From: Pagrus major
Lineage: Eukaryota; Chordata; Actinopteri; Spariformes; Sparidae
Direction: 5' to 3'
Length of the DNA: 64,000 nt
Assembly (NCBI RefSeq): GCF_040436345.1
Contig: NC_133219.1
Coordinates: 23,782,709-23,846,708 of the forward strand
The notes beneath the pieces are model-generated. The model had not been told where the DNA came from and ran no database searches. It saw only the letters and a program-made list of their open reading frames with translations. The first letter of the stretch is position 1; the number at the start of each line of letters is the position of its first letter. This document shows, piece after piece, positions 55,201-64,000 of the stretch. The position numbers were made by a program, and so were the translations under genes.

Positions 55201-58200
55201 GAAACAGGGAATAAGCGCTCAGTTTGACGAGCCCTCTGAGCCTGAGAGGAGACAACCACTCAGAAAAGCTAACTGGCTGCCCCGAGGCGAGAGAGAGCGA
55301 GGCGGAGGAGAGGAAAAGAGAGCAGAGAAAGTGGCATAATAGCAAGCCTGTCTCGGTGGAAAACCCAATCTATCATGAAATCAAGATGAAAAAAAAAAAG
55401 GAACTCTCTCTCTCTGTCTGTCCATCCCTCTGCTTCACAGACTCCCCTCAGCAGGGTTATAAACAAACGCCACAACAGTGTATGAATGCACAACAGCCAG
55501 TGAATCAGGACCAGAGAGCCATTTAGAGCACTCTCTCTCCCTCAGGCTTCACACACATAAAACTCTTCCTCCTTCCGTGTCTCCACTTCAGTTTTAACCA
55601 GTGGCTGTTGAGAGGAGACTTGAACTAACCAATAGGAGCAGAAAGAGCTCACAGGCCTCTCTAAAAGCTTTGGACCTCCTCCCCGACCACAGTCTAAGAA
55701 GTGAGCTCTCTAATCCATTAAGCTTTGACCTTCTACTTCTTGCTTTGTCTACTTGGAGCCTGCGAGGAATGGACGTGCGGCTCTCTCTCTCAGCACAGAC
55801 ATACTGTGAACCACAACATAAATCTGAAGTAATATTAGGATGTCACACCAGGAGAGGTGTCAGCTGGATTTATGAACTTCCATAGTTGAGTGGGAAGAAT
55901 TTGTATCCAGCTGATGTAAACTATCAGCTGTGGTTTCTGATGGACGATCAGACTCAAAGTGACAGTTTATCCATCGCTGAGTCATCCCAGAGATGCTCTG
56001 AACATTAAACCACACACGCACACTTTCATTTCCAAACCGCTTCATTTGAAAGATGGAGATAAATCAAAAGTTTCTTGACAGTGGGGCCAGGAGGAGTCAG
56101 AGGCTGAGACAGAGGATGAAATCATGCTGCTGCTGCAAAACTGGACAGACAGGCTTAAGGCGAGCTAAACGACACAGCGAGGGGAAGAGGGAGCAACACT
56201 GGGCCATATCCAGTCAATCAGGCTGCACGGGACCGATGGGGGAAGGGAAAGGTCTCAGCGCGGCTGCATTTCCATTTCTCAGTGGCTGACAGGACGACAT
56301 GAGTCATGGGAGGAGATATTCTTCATCTCTTCTCACACGTCTTACCACAACATCATCAACTCAATAGTTGTTTCTAAATGTTATGTTCCTCTTTTGATGC
56401 ACTACCTTGTCAGTCAGAGTACTGAATGGTGTATCAGCTCATACAGCGGTGGATAACGTGTGATAAGTATGTCAGAGTATGAGCTTTATGTTAATTTAAA
56501 AGGTCAGAGTGCATATTGTATAATAAGGACATGAATTATATGCAGGATGCTTGTCACTTCATGGTTAAAAACACCAAACTCCTTAAATGCATGTAGATCT
56601 AAAGGTTTGAGCAGGACTGTAGAGGGTGTGTAAAAGATTACAGCATCACATTTTTTTTTAACGTGGCCAGCCTGACCAACCAACCCAAAGCGTCAATATT
56701 TGACAAGTCCGGAAGGAGACTCAACAATCAACTATCTTACGAATTGGACCCTGAAATAAAATGACATTTGGGATGATGTAAATACACAGCTCCACAAAAT
56801 ATTAAACAAAGGTCTGGTTGTGTTTAGACATTTTTAAGCAGAAACGTACATATTATGTCTTTAAGAATGCAAGCACACTGGATCATAAGAAAAGTACTTG
56901 TTTAAAGCACCAGTCTATGTAAAATTAATGTTTTTATTGCAGCCAGTAAGCCAAAAGGCAAGTGTAAATTTGGTTTGACCTCAGTTTGAGTAATTTATGT
57001 TGCACTTCCTGCTGGGTGCTGTTGTTTTGTCATTACGGTATATGGTGCTTGTTCTCCGCATGATGTGACCATGGTCTCAAGTCAATAACCTGAATCTATC
57101 TATCTATTTTCTGTCTCATGTATGATAGTAAAGCAAGTATTAAAGGATTTTTAACTGTTGGCCAAGTAAAACAATCAACTTGAAGATGTCCACTTGTGCC
57201 CTCAAACCTTTTAATTTCCCCTATTTTCTCGCCAAAAGCATTCAGCAACTCATAAAAAATGCAGTTTGCAAAATAACTAAAATAATCATAAGTTTGTTCT
57301 TAATCTTCAATCAAAAGGAATATATTCAGCATGTAACCGTCAGTGGAGAACAAGGCTGAAATCAGCAGCAGCATGTGGCCTTAATACGGGAGCATCTCTG
57401 AGAGGCTCTTCATCAGCTGGAGCTGCTGCACCCTGATCATCATCAACACACGAGGGGGTCGACAGAGCGGCAGGAGAGGAGGACGGAAGAGTCTGAGCCT
57501 CAGCGGGGATAAATGGATCAGACGCAAACATGGCTAAAACAAGTATGACTGAAGTAGTGCTGAAGCAATTGATTTGTTAAAATGTTGATAATTGATCAAA
57601 CATTTTAGCCATTTTGTCTCACACTGAACATTTTCTAGTTACAGTTTCGGTGCAGATTTATTGTATTTTCTCTGTTTAAGGTTAATATCATATTTGGCTT
57701 CTGATAAAACTAAGAAAACATTTTGGCTCTGGTTACTTGGTGGGCATTTATCAATATTGTTTAACCCATTATTCCAAATCTAATCAATACATTGATCAAC
57801 AACTGAAGTAAATGTCAGTGACATCTGTAGAAAACAGCGTTCGGATGACCGGATGGATAAATATTGTCTGACAATTTCCATCATATCAAATGATCTCTTC
57901 ATGATTTCGTCCCGTAAAGTGTTTAAAATTCAAGAAGAAAGCAAAAATCTTCTGCTCAAGATCACCTGGAGGAACATTAAAGACGTTTCTTGTGTTATAT
58001 TCTCTCAGTCCTCTCACTTTGACTCATACCTGCTGAGATAGTGTATTGTCTCAGGAGTGTCCCCTATCCTGCTGCACGCGTCAATCCGCTCTAATAGCAT
58101 TATGTAAAGCACGGTAGAGGTGATCTTCAGATCAGAGAGATACAATCACATCAGTGAGGCAGGTAAGATCTGACAGTGACAGGACAGCACTGTCTGACAG

Positions 58201-58818
58201 GACACAAGGACAGAGGAAGAAAACTGCTTTCTTCTTCTTGAGCTCTGAAGACTGTTTCACTTTTACAACACCATCAAAGGTCACAGGGTCAGGATGGTTT
58301 GAAGCTGTTGGATAATATACCTGTTGTTCCAGTTCATTCTCTATGTTTACTGCAGCTCCACTAACTTGAAGCTCTCAGTCCTCAGAGCACACAGTGAGAC
58401 GTGTCACTGGAGTAGGTGTGGCAATCCTGTTTGTAGTTGTCCATCTGGTTTATTTAGTGAGTAACTTCCTCAGCCTTCTCTCGTTTTAAGCTGTAACTAC
58501 ACTTCATTTCCTCAACTCAACACTGTTACTATTTTATTGTTCTGCTGCTGTTTTGTCTTCAGAGGCTGCCGTCTCTCCAGTATACTTCGCTCCGCTGCGC
58601 TCCAGAAACAAGCTCACACAGCGCATGTGAAATGTGAGGGTAACACTGATGTAATCAACAGTTAGACATTGAGTTGACTTTTTTTGACATGTAAAGATGA
58701 ACTTACCTGCCATAATCGCTTTCCCCGGGTGAGTTAATTTCGCTTTCCCCGCCGGCGCCGCTGCCGCCAGACACCGCGGTCTGGGGAAAGGGCTGATAAA
58801 TGAGCCTCTGTCCTGCAT
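41943..58818 (-). CDS. slc25a1: Mitochondrial citrate (tricarboxylate) carrier, complete, nine exons
   Basis: Inner-membrane carrier that exchanges mitochondrial citrate for cytosolic malate, supplying acetyl-CoA for lipid synthesis. Exons in transcript order: 58707-58818, 49215-49322, 47668-47767, 43639-43777, 42986-43070, 42726-42830, 42500-42615, 42308-42381, 41943-42057; 954 nt, 317 residues (human 311). The three carrier repeats each show the PX(D/E)XX(K/R) signature: PTEYVK, PMETVK and PLDVIK. Diagnostic segments are [62 protein letters not shown] and the end [28 protein letters not shown]. The start [16 protein letters not shown] lacks a classical cleaved presequence, as usual for the family. 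Intron 1 is 9.4 kb. It lies tandem and downstream of the clathrin gene on the same strand, as SLC25A1 lies beside CLTCL1 in human. Confidence 0.97.
44762..44832 (+). repeat. (GT)n microsatellite
   Basis: About 35 GT units with one interruption near the 3' end. Confidence 0.97.
46752..46789 (+). repeat. (CA)n microsatellite
   Basis: About 19 CA units. Confidence 0.97.
47252..47510. mobile_element. Non-autonomous DNA transposon with GCAGC terminal inverted repeats
   Basis: The left end AGAGCAGCAACTAACGATTA and the right end CGATTCATCGTTGCAGCTCT form imperfect inverted repeats. The internal motifs TGTTTTGTCCACAAC, CCCAAAGATATTCAGTTTAC and AATTACTCAGACAGACTAAT are those of a very common teleost element. 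It lies in slc25a1 intron 3, just upstream (genomic left) of exon 3. Non-coding. Confidence 0.75.
48254..48338 (+). repeat. Compound (GT)n microsatellite
   Basis: GT tracts broken by CTGT and TTACAT, in slc25a1 intron 2. Confidence 0.95.
48514..48609 (+). repeat. Compound (GATA)n-(AT)n microsatellite
   Basis: About nine GATA units (48514-48550), then about 27 AT units (48556-48609), in slc25a1 intron 2. Confidence 0.97.
49723..49747 (+). repeat. (GAAT)n microsatellite
   Basis: About six tetranucleotide units. Confidence 0.9.
50815..51110 (+). repeat. Dispersed fish repeat, copy 2 (longer)
   Basis: Shares TTTCCACGACACTTGG and TACTTTCTTTAACATTG with the fragment at 24430-24560. It continues with GAGGGAATAATGAATGGATC, TTGATGAAAAGAATCAGGCA, GTTGGGCCTTAAAGGATGTA and CAGTGCCATTCTAGT, all in the order known for an abundant percomorph repeat family. 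Non-coding. Confidence 0.7.
52194..52223 (+). repeat. (CA)n microsatellite
   Basis: About 15 CA units. Confidence 0.95.
52735..53010 (-). pseudogene. Tc1/mariner-type transposase relic
   Basis: The minus-strand translation reads [25 protein letters not shown], then meets stops and frameshifts before segments resembling the rest of the transposase C-terminus (a remnant of the PDLNPIEHLW region, then [13 protein letters not shown]). This is the DDE transposase C-terminal pattern of Tc1-like elements. It is short and broken, hence inactive, and lies in slc25a1 intron 1. Assignment is from recalled family motifs. Confidence 0.65.
53110..53330 (+). repeat. Dispersed fish repeat fragments adjoining the Tc1 relic
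   Basis: Motifs GAGGATCACCAAAG, ACATCCTCTGGGGAGCATGA, ATGTCTACACG and GAGACATTTCAGTC follow the order of a very common percomorph repeat. A second unrelated-looking unit (GGGGTGGCCAGGGG at about 53256) follows directly. Together with the relic to the left this is a nest of old insertions. Confidence 0.55.
57553..57815. mobile_element. Degenerate second copy of the GCAGC-TIR element family, reversed
   Basis: Motifs GTGCTGAAGCAATTGATTTG, TTGATAATTGATCAAACATT, TGTATTTTCTCTGTTTAAGG and GGTGGGCATTTATCAATATT follow the minus-strand order of the family seen at 47252-47510. Strongly diverged. Confidence 0.5.
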
Positions 58819-59140
58819 TATTACAGTGAAATCTGCAAAAAAGAAAAAAAAATCTCCTAGTCTAATAAGGTTTTTGGTTTTTTTTAAGTAGGCAGCTTGC
58901 AGTTTTTCTTCAAGGAGTCTGGAGCGCGCAACACATGGACCACTCCTGTCTGGTGCGCTTTCAGGTGGATGCGTCCTCACTCTCCTCCAGTCCGGCGGCT
59001 CTCTCTGTTGACAGTGGGCGGATACGGGAACTGACAAGGAAGTTGGGATATTCTACATCCAATATCTGTTATTTGTAACCATGGTAACGCCGTATCACGA
59101 CAGTAGGACGTAGGAGAGCAAAGCAAACCGGAAGCAAGGA
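58819..59140 (-). promoter_or_regulatory. slc25a1: slc25a1 promoter region
   Basis: The bases upstream of the slc25a1 ATG include an RFX/X-box-like GTAACCATGGTAAC at 59075-59088 and an ETS-type CCGGAAG at 59128-59134, in a local GC- and CpG-richer stretch (58920-59330). No TATA box is evident. The transcription start is not determined. Confidence 0.5.
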
Positions 59141-61303
59141 GGGGCAGATAAACAGTTGCATCCGCGTCCTGCTGCCGCCTGGAAACTTGGCGATTTCTGC
59201 GTAACGCGCGAGTGCAGCGGTGCCTGTTGTGTGCTCGGGTGCTGTGGGTGATAGTGGGGTGCTGATACGAGCTCGGGGTGAGAGGAGATGGCCTCTGTTG
59301 TTTAACAGGAGAAGAAGAAGGGCGGGGCGCAGCCTGTGTCCACATTACCATACAAACACAGCTTCGCAAGGGAGAGTCAAACCGTGTTATTAAATCTTTT
59401 ACTACTAAATCCTCCAGCAGCAGGCAGTAATAGGTCCATACAGCCCAACCACACCCTCTCCAAACAAAGAGGCAGCAGCTCTCGCCGAGACAGAAACCAT
59501 CAATCAGGTCCTGGCAGCCTGGTTACCAAAACGTCAGTCTCGGATGGAAATGAGGGCGCAGCAGGAGAGCCCTGACAGACACCATGCTCACAGCTCTGAA
59601 AACTCCCCACTATCAACCCTCCAGAGAATCATTTTCCTGGTATGAATGTGTTAACATTTAAAAAAAATATATAGCACAAACACCACTGTGTGTAAACTTT
59701 ATTTCTCTTTCTGTATGCATGACTTGTGCAGATAAAGGGAGTGCTTAGTGGTGCAGCTCTCCGCTCCCAGAGGTGACACCACATATGGGACAGAGCCGGT
59801 CAGTGTATCATACAGGGACTGTCGGACAGCACAGGAAGTAAACAGTCAACCAAACTGTCACCACTTGGAGCAGCTTTTTCCTCAAGACTTTGCCATTTAT
59901 TCACCTGCTGTTTTTGCATTTTGTCCTTTTCTTACAAAAATCATTATGCTTTTTAAGACTACAACAACACACTATAGACAATACATACGGTATTCCATAA
60001 TATTTGACTTCTTTGATTAGTTAAGGTATTTCAATATATCTTAAATTATACACGGTTTTCAGTACAATAATGATTTTTTTTTTTTGAGCCACCAGGATGT
60101 GAGCTGATGTTTCCCCCTGTGTTTTCATCTCCTCAAGTCTGCTGGAGCTTCATCATCGTTTTCTGTTAGTTGGGTGTGAGAGAGTTTCATCGAACATCAC
60201 TTCGTTTTTGACACAACATTAGTAATACTTGATATACTTTGAGTGTAACATGAAAATTGTGCTCCTGGTTGCAGCTTTATAGTTTGGCAGCACATGCAGA
60301 CTACAGCATATAGCATTTTTTTTTTTATTTCATCTCCTTTCTTTCTTTCTTTCTTTCATTCTCCCGTCTTTTTGTCACAATCATCCTGTAACTCCTGATC
60401 AGAGTCCGAGAAGTCGAGGAACAGGTTCGCGGCTGCAAGGGAGTGGAAATTTCATTGAGTGTCTCTTGGTTTGGTGATGTAACCCTCGAAGGCTTTAGAG
60501 GCTACACAGACACACGCACTCACGCACACACACACATACACAGACAGTACTGTAACCTCATGAACAAGTGTTCTTAGTCTGTATACAGCAAACACTTTGT
60601 ACCTGTTGTGAGAGGACAAACAAAACTATTGCACAGTAACTGTCCTTCTAATCAGAGCATGAGACAGTTGTGAAATTAAAACATGAACAAATGAGCCTGT
60701 TTTCTGCCACCTTCTCAGAGTATGTAAGGCCGTAACAGTGCTTTAGGAGGGAGGGGGAGACGCACGCATGCCCCTCCGCTCCTCAGTAACAAAGTCTTTC
60801 TCGTCAGTGCTGAATGTCTAGGAGAAAACAAAGAGAGAAGCTGCTCTATGGTTAATAAAGTCTACACGGAACAGCAACAGGACAGAGTGGTTTGGTGTCA
60901 CTAATGTGATCTTCGGTATGTTAATTCCTCTAGGAGCTGAGAGGTGACTTCATGCTGTGTAGATCAATGATGCAATTATAATGTCAACGTTGAGAGGAGA
61001 GGAGAGGAGAGGAGAGGAGAGGAGAGGAGAGGAGAGGAGAGGAGAGGAGAGGAGAGGAGAGGAGAGGAGAGGAGAAGAGAGTCCAACAGCCTTGATGCCA
61101 TCCTGAAGTGTGTGTGTGTGGAGAGAGTAGAGAGGAAGAGTTTCTATTGCAGTTTCAGTTGATGTGGGTGAAGGCCCAGGTGAGTTTCAGAGGTCTCCGT
61201 GCCGTCAGTTGAGACCCATTGCAGCATGGTTGGGTGTGGTTCAGGTCTGAGTGTGTGTGGGGGAGAAGAGGGGAGGGGGGGTGGAATAGGTGGGATCAGG
61301 CTT
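59141..61303 (-). other. Intergenic interval and clathrin heavy chain 3' UTR
   Basis: Between the slc25a1 promoter and the clathrin stop codon. It contains a (CTTT)n tract near 60342-60358 and an (AGAGG)n tract at 60992-61075, the latter probably within the clathrin 3' UTR. Minus-strand AATAAA complements occur at 59698-59703 and 59896-59901, but I cannot tell which is used. No further exon seen. Confidence 0.45.
60992..61075 (+). repeat. (AGAGG)n pentanucleotide microsatellite
   Basis: About 16 near-perfect units, about 230 bases downstream of the clathrin stop codon. Confidence 0.97.
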
Positions 61304-62798
61304 CTACATATTGAAGCCATATGCGGCAGGCTGAGCAGGGTATCCTGCAGCAGCGGCAGCAGGCTGAGCAGGGTATCCTGCGGCGGCGGCGGCGGCGGCG
61401 GCAGCAGGCGGAGCATTGTATCCTGCAGCGGCAGCGGCGGGCGGGGCATTGTATCCTGCGGCGGCGACGGGCTGAGCAGGGTAGCCTGGGGCAGCGGGGT
61501 AACCATAGCCTGGGTACGCTGGCTGGGGAGCCACTGGAGTAGAAGAGCCTGTCAACATCAGTTGCTGACCTGATGACACAAACAAACATACAAAGAATCA
61601 CCTTACAGGTTTTGTTTTTTTGTTTTACAAAATATGACATCTTTGTCACTGGGTGTTTGCTTAATTAAAGTTTCTTTATGTGATTCTATACTTAAACATC
61701 AGTCAAAGGAGACCGATTTTTTCCTTTCCTTCATTGTTTTATGTCGGTTCTTGTGCATGTAAAAGGTCTTGAAAGGTAAAAGTCCACACCAACAGAAGTT
61801 CTTCTGTCCCACAGAAAACACTGCTCCTGAAACGCCGCGTCAGTAGTCCCGCCTTTAATTCTGTGACTTTGTGACATCACACTACGTCACCATGTCACAC
61901 ATAATATAACATAATATACCTAACAGCTTGATTGGCACGTAAGAATTAATTTAGCAAAACTGCTAAAGTTATTGTTAGCAGTGCTAGCTCAGGCATCTGC
62001 AAGCTGACCAATCAGAGCAGACTGGGTATTCAGGAGGAGGGGCCTTAAAGAGACAGGAGCTAAAACAGAGCGTTTCAGACAGAGGGGGGTCATACAGAGC
62101 TGCAGCACTGGACAGTGTGAGAAAACCGATGTGTTTTTTTAGCATTAAAGCATGTAAACCTATTCTAGTAAAAAAAGTATATATGAATCTAAAAAATGAG
62201 TATTATATGTCTCATTTAAAAAGCTCTGTCTGGATATTTTGTGCCAAAAATTGCAGTCATGAGAAAACTGATCATAGGATAAAAGCCAGTAGCTGCTAGG
62301 CAGGAAGGCTAGATTCATTCTTTGTAATATTGTATGTGGGCCATAAAATTAAGGCAAAGACATCGCCTGAGAAAAAATGACATTTCACAAAAGGTTGTAA
62401 ATGTAAATGACAAATCTTTGTGTGTCTGCTTTTCTTATAGAGAAGCCAATATCAGTAGTCTGACTACCACATGGAGACACATTTGCCTGTGTGCTTAAAG
62501 TTTTAGTGAACTGCTTTACTATTATCTTTATCCAATCGGTACATATTTGATTAATGTTGATTTTCAACACCACCAGTTGTTTTTCCACTCGGGTTTAACA
62601 GACACAGGCAGATAAATACCGCAGTTCACACCCTGCTGTTTTCACAGCAGGAGGCAGATTTCTCCTATTTGGGGAAACACAAAGTCTGTCCCCACGGGGT
62701 GTTATGCTGCCTGTAAACCTACCAAACACCATCGGCTGAGGCTCTGTCACCTCCTCTTCAGTTTTCCTTTGGCTTTCTGCCTCCTCCAGTTTGTCCAC
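61304..62798 (-). CDS. cltcl1: Clathrin heavy chain, C-terminal two exons (partial)
   Basis: Forms the legs of the clathrin triskelion in coated pits. Exons in transcript order: 62723-62798 and 61304-61569; 114 residues, stop TAG at 61304-61306. The first encodes VDKLEEAESQRKTEEEVTEPQPMVFG, the segment just after the trimerisation region. The second begins QQLMLTG, which keeps the QLMLT motif used by Hsc70 during uncoating. It then departs from the usual short tail: repeated GYPAQP/GYNAPP units separated by runs of 4-9 alanines, ending AAYGFNM. The rest of the gene is right of 64000. The assignment to CLTCL1 rather than CLTC rests on position beside slc25a1 (as in human) and on the TEPxPxVF residues; a cltc paralogue is possible. 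Confidence 0.88.
61313..61500 (-). repeat. In-frame GC-rich trinucleotide/peptide repeat in the clathrin last exon
   Basis: GCN codons, mainly GCC and GCT on the minus strand, form several alanine runs alternating with GYPAQP or GYNAPP. The repeated DNA units are about 30-50 bases and near-identical, as expected for recent expansion. Confidence 0.85.
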
Positions 62799-64000
62799 CT
62801 GAGGGCAACAAAGAAATGAGGATAGATCAGACGTGGATCACTCACACACTGTACAGAATAAAACAAAGTCTGATCTCACACATTGTAGGTATCCTGCAGA
62901 AACCTTGAAACTCCATTTAAGTCCAAGATAAGCTCAAAATGTAACAAAGTAAGCTAGATTAAATGAAAGATTTTTGCTGGACATCTACAATGTAGTGATC
63001 ACAGTGATGTGCCAGTTTTATTTGAATGGCAATTTCATGTTTGATGATCTACAATAAACCATAAACTATAAACTAAACATAAACTAAACTTCATTGAAGC
63101 TTTTATTTTATATCTAACAGATACATACTGATAATTATGACAAGTTAACACATTAGATTTATCATACCCACTTCTGAAAGACAAAACTACACACAGGACT
63201 TCACAGTGCAGCTAAGGTTACCTCAGAGAAGATGCCATGCAGGTTTGGTGAGAATTTCTAAAACAGCCTCCAGTACAAATGTTAAGTCAACAATTAAAGG
63301 GTCCGTTCACCCAAATCACTAAAAACCAGAAAACACTTTAACCTCTCCAGTGGTATCTAAACATGGAGACTTTTACTCCAACTATCACCCCGGAGACTCA
63401 AAAGCTATGTGTCTTTCCAGATTGATGTCCCTGTTCATCATTAAATCATTCACAGGCCTCGCTGTCGACAGCTGTTATTATTTTTTTAATTCAGCAGAAA
63501 ATGGTTTTCTGTTGACACCGAGGTCTGTGGATTATCATGGATGACAAGATAACAAGCACACTGTGCCTCTGCAGATATGCAGAGGCACAGCTTTCGAGTC
63601 TCTAAAATGTCATTTTGTGAATGGTCTGAGCACCAGAGATAAAAGTAGAGTCTCACTGATGGGACCGAGCACCGTAAGTACACCATGGCTAAATACCGCT
63701 GGAGGGGACATGTTTTGTTTTCTTGTGATTTGTGTGAATTGCCCCTTTAAAGAAAAATTATAGTGGGATTCAAGGTTAAAGAAGTATTACATTGTGTATT
63801 ATTAAGTAAAGGAGAAGCTACATGCCTAAATGCTGATGCTACATTTCCAGCCATTCACAGTTAAATAAACGACAGTCACAGCTCCCACATGCATCCCATT
63901 CATGGCTGTAAGCAGGCCATCCTGACACATTTTCACTGAGTGTATTTCTGGACTAAAATCAAGCTACATATTAGAAGCTCACAGGTTAAGCTCATCCTCG
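62799..64000 (-). other. Clathrin heavy chain intron (partial)
   Basis: No further clathrin exon was recognised up to the right edge. The intron holds the MITE-like element at 63294-63750. Confidence 0.55.
63294..63750. mobile_element. MITE-like element with TTAAAGG ends
   Basis: The left end TTAAAGGGTCCGTTCACCC and the right end complement TTAAAGGGGCAATTCACAC form imperfect inverted repeats. The interior contains a 13-bp perfect hairpin at 63561-63590. Non-coding; short frames inside (63350-63763) are not genes. It resembles the abundant fish family whose copies start with AAAGGGACAGTTCACCC. Confidence 0.7.

Larger units (their letters stand above)
49323..58706 (-). other. slc25a1: slc25a1 intron 1 (9.4 kb)
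   Basis: Holds an (AATG)n tract (49723-49747), a dispersed repeat (50815-51110), a (CA)n tract (52194-52223), a cluster of transposon relics (52735-53330) and a reversed TIR-element copy (57553-57815). The stretches 53920-54300 and 54560-54980 contain many ATTA/TAAT homeodomain-type cores without simple repeats and are candidates for conserved non-coding elements. No exon was recognised. Confidence 0.45.

Noticed and set aside
55025-55526. Overlapping open frames of about 100 aa in slc25a1 intron 1
   Set aside because: Frames on both strands with low-complexity composition, no family match and no splice sites consistent with a gene.
58534-59037. 167-aa minus-strand frame covering slc25a1 exon 1
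   Set aside because: Only residues from MQDRG to the donor at 58707 match the carrier family; the rest is 5' UTR upstream and intron read-through downstream.
61199-61573. 124-aa plus-strand Gly/Ser/Arg-rich frame
   Set aside because: Antisense shadow of the GC-rich repeat in the clathrin last exon.

Overview
This is vertebrate nuclear DNA, almost certainly from a teleost fish and probably a percomorph. The evidence is multi-exon genes with GT-AG introns, long AT-rich introns, many (CA)n/(GT)n microsatellites, and several dispersed repeats that I recognise from spiny-rayed fish genomes. There are no bacterial operons, CRISPR arrays or viral genes. I rebuilt five protein-coding genes exon by exon. 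Every join keeps the reading frame, and the summed coding lengths match the vertebrate proteins.

Layout. (1) 1233-15684, minus: the first 29 coding exons (1102 codons) of pi4ka, phosphatidylinositol 4-kinase alpha; the kinase-domain exons lie beyond the left edge. (2) 4549-6969, plus: a complete serpind1 (heparin cofactor II, 504 aa) nested on the opposite strand in the pi4ka intron between coding exons 19 and 20. (3) 16947-19092, plus: a complete snap29 (260 aa), head-to-head with pi4ka across a short CRE/ETS-containing promoter. (4) 24225-37239, minus: a complete five-exon sbspon (somatomedin B + thrombospondin type 1 protein, 263 aa) with a 9.2-kb first intron. (5) 41943-58818, minus: a complete nine-exon slc25a1 (mitochondrial citrate carrier, 317 aa) with a 9.4-kb first intron. 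(6) 61304-62798, minus: the last two exons of a clathrin heavy chain gene, probably the CLTCL1 orthologue, with an unusual alanine-rich C-terminal tail.

The human counterparts PI4KA/SERPIND1/SNAP29 and SLC25A1/CLTCL1 all lie in 22q11.21, so the window is a compact fish version of that synteny block with sbspon inserted (human SBSPON is on chromosome 8). The genes do not form one pathway. pi4ka, snap29 and clathrin act in membrane identity and traffic, slc25a1 in citrate export, serpind1 in thrombin inhibition, and sbspon is a secreted matrix-type protein.

The non-coding part is mostly introns and intergenic DNA carrying microsatellites, a LINE 3' end, two MITE-like elements, hAT-like and other terminal-inverted-repeat fragments, a Tc1-type transposase relic, and candidate conserved non-coding stretches that I cannot test here. 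I found no convincing previously undescribed system. The most unusual coding feature is the expanded Ala/Gly-Tyr/Pro repeat tail of the clathrin heavy chain.
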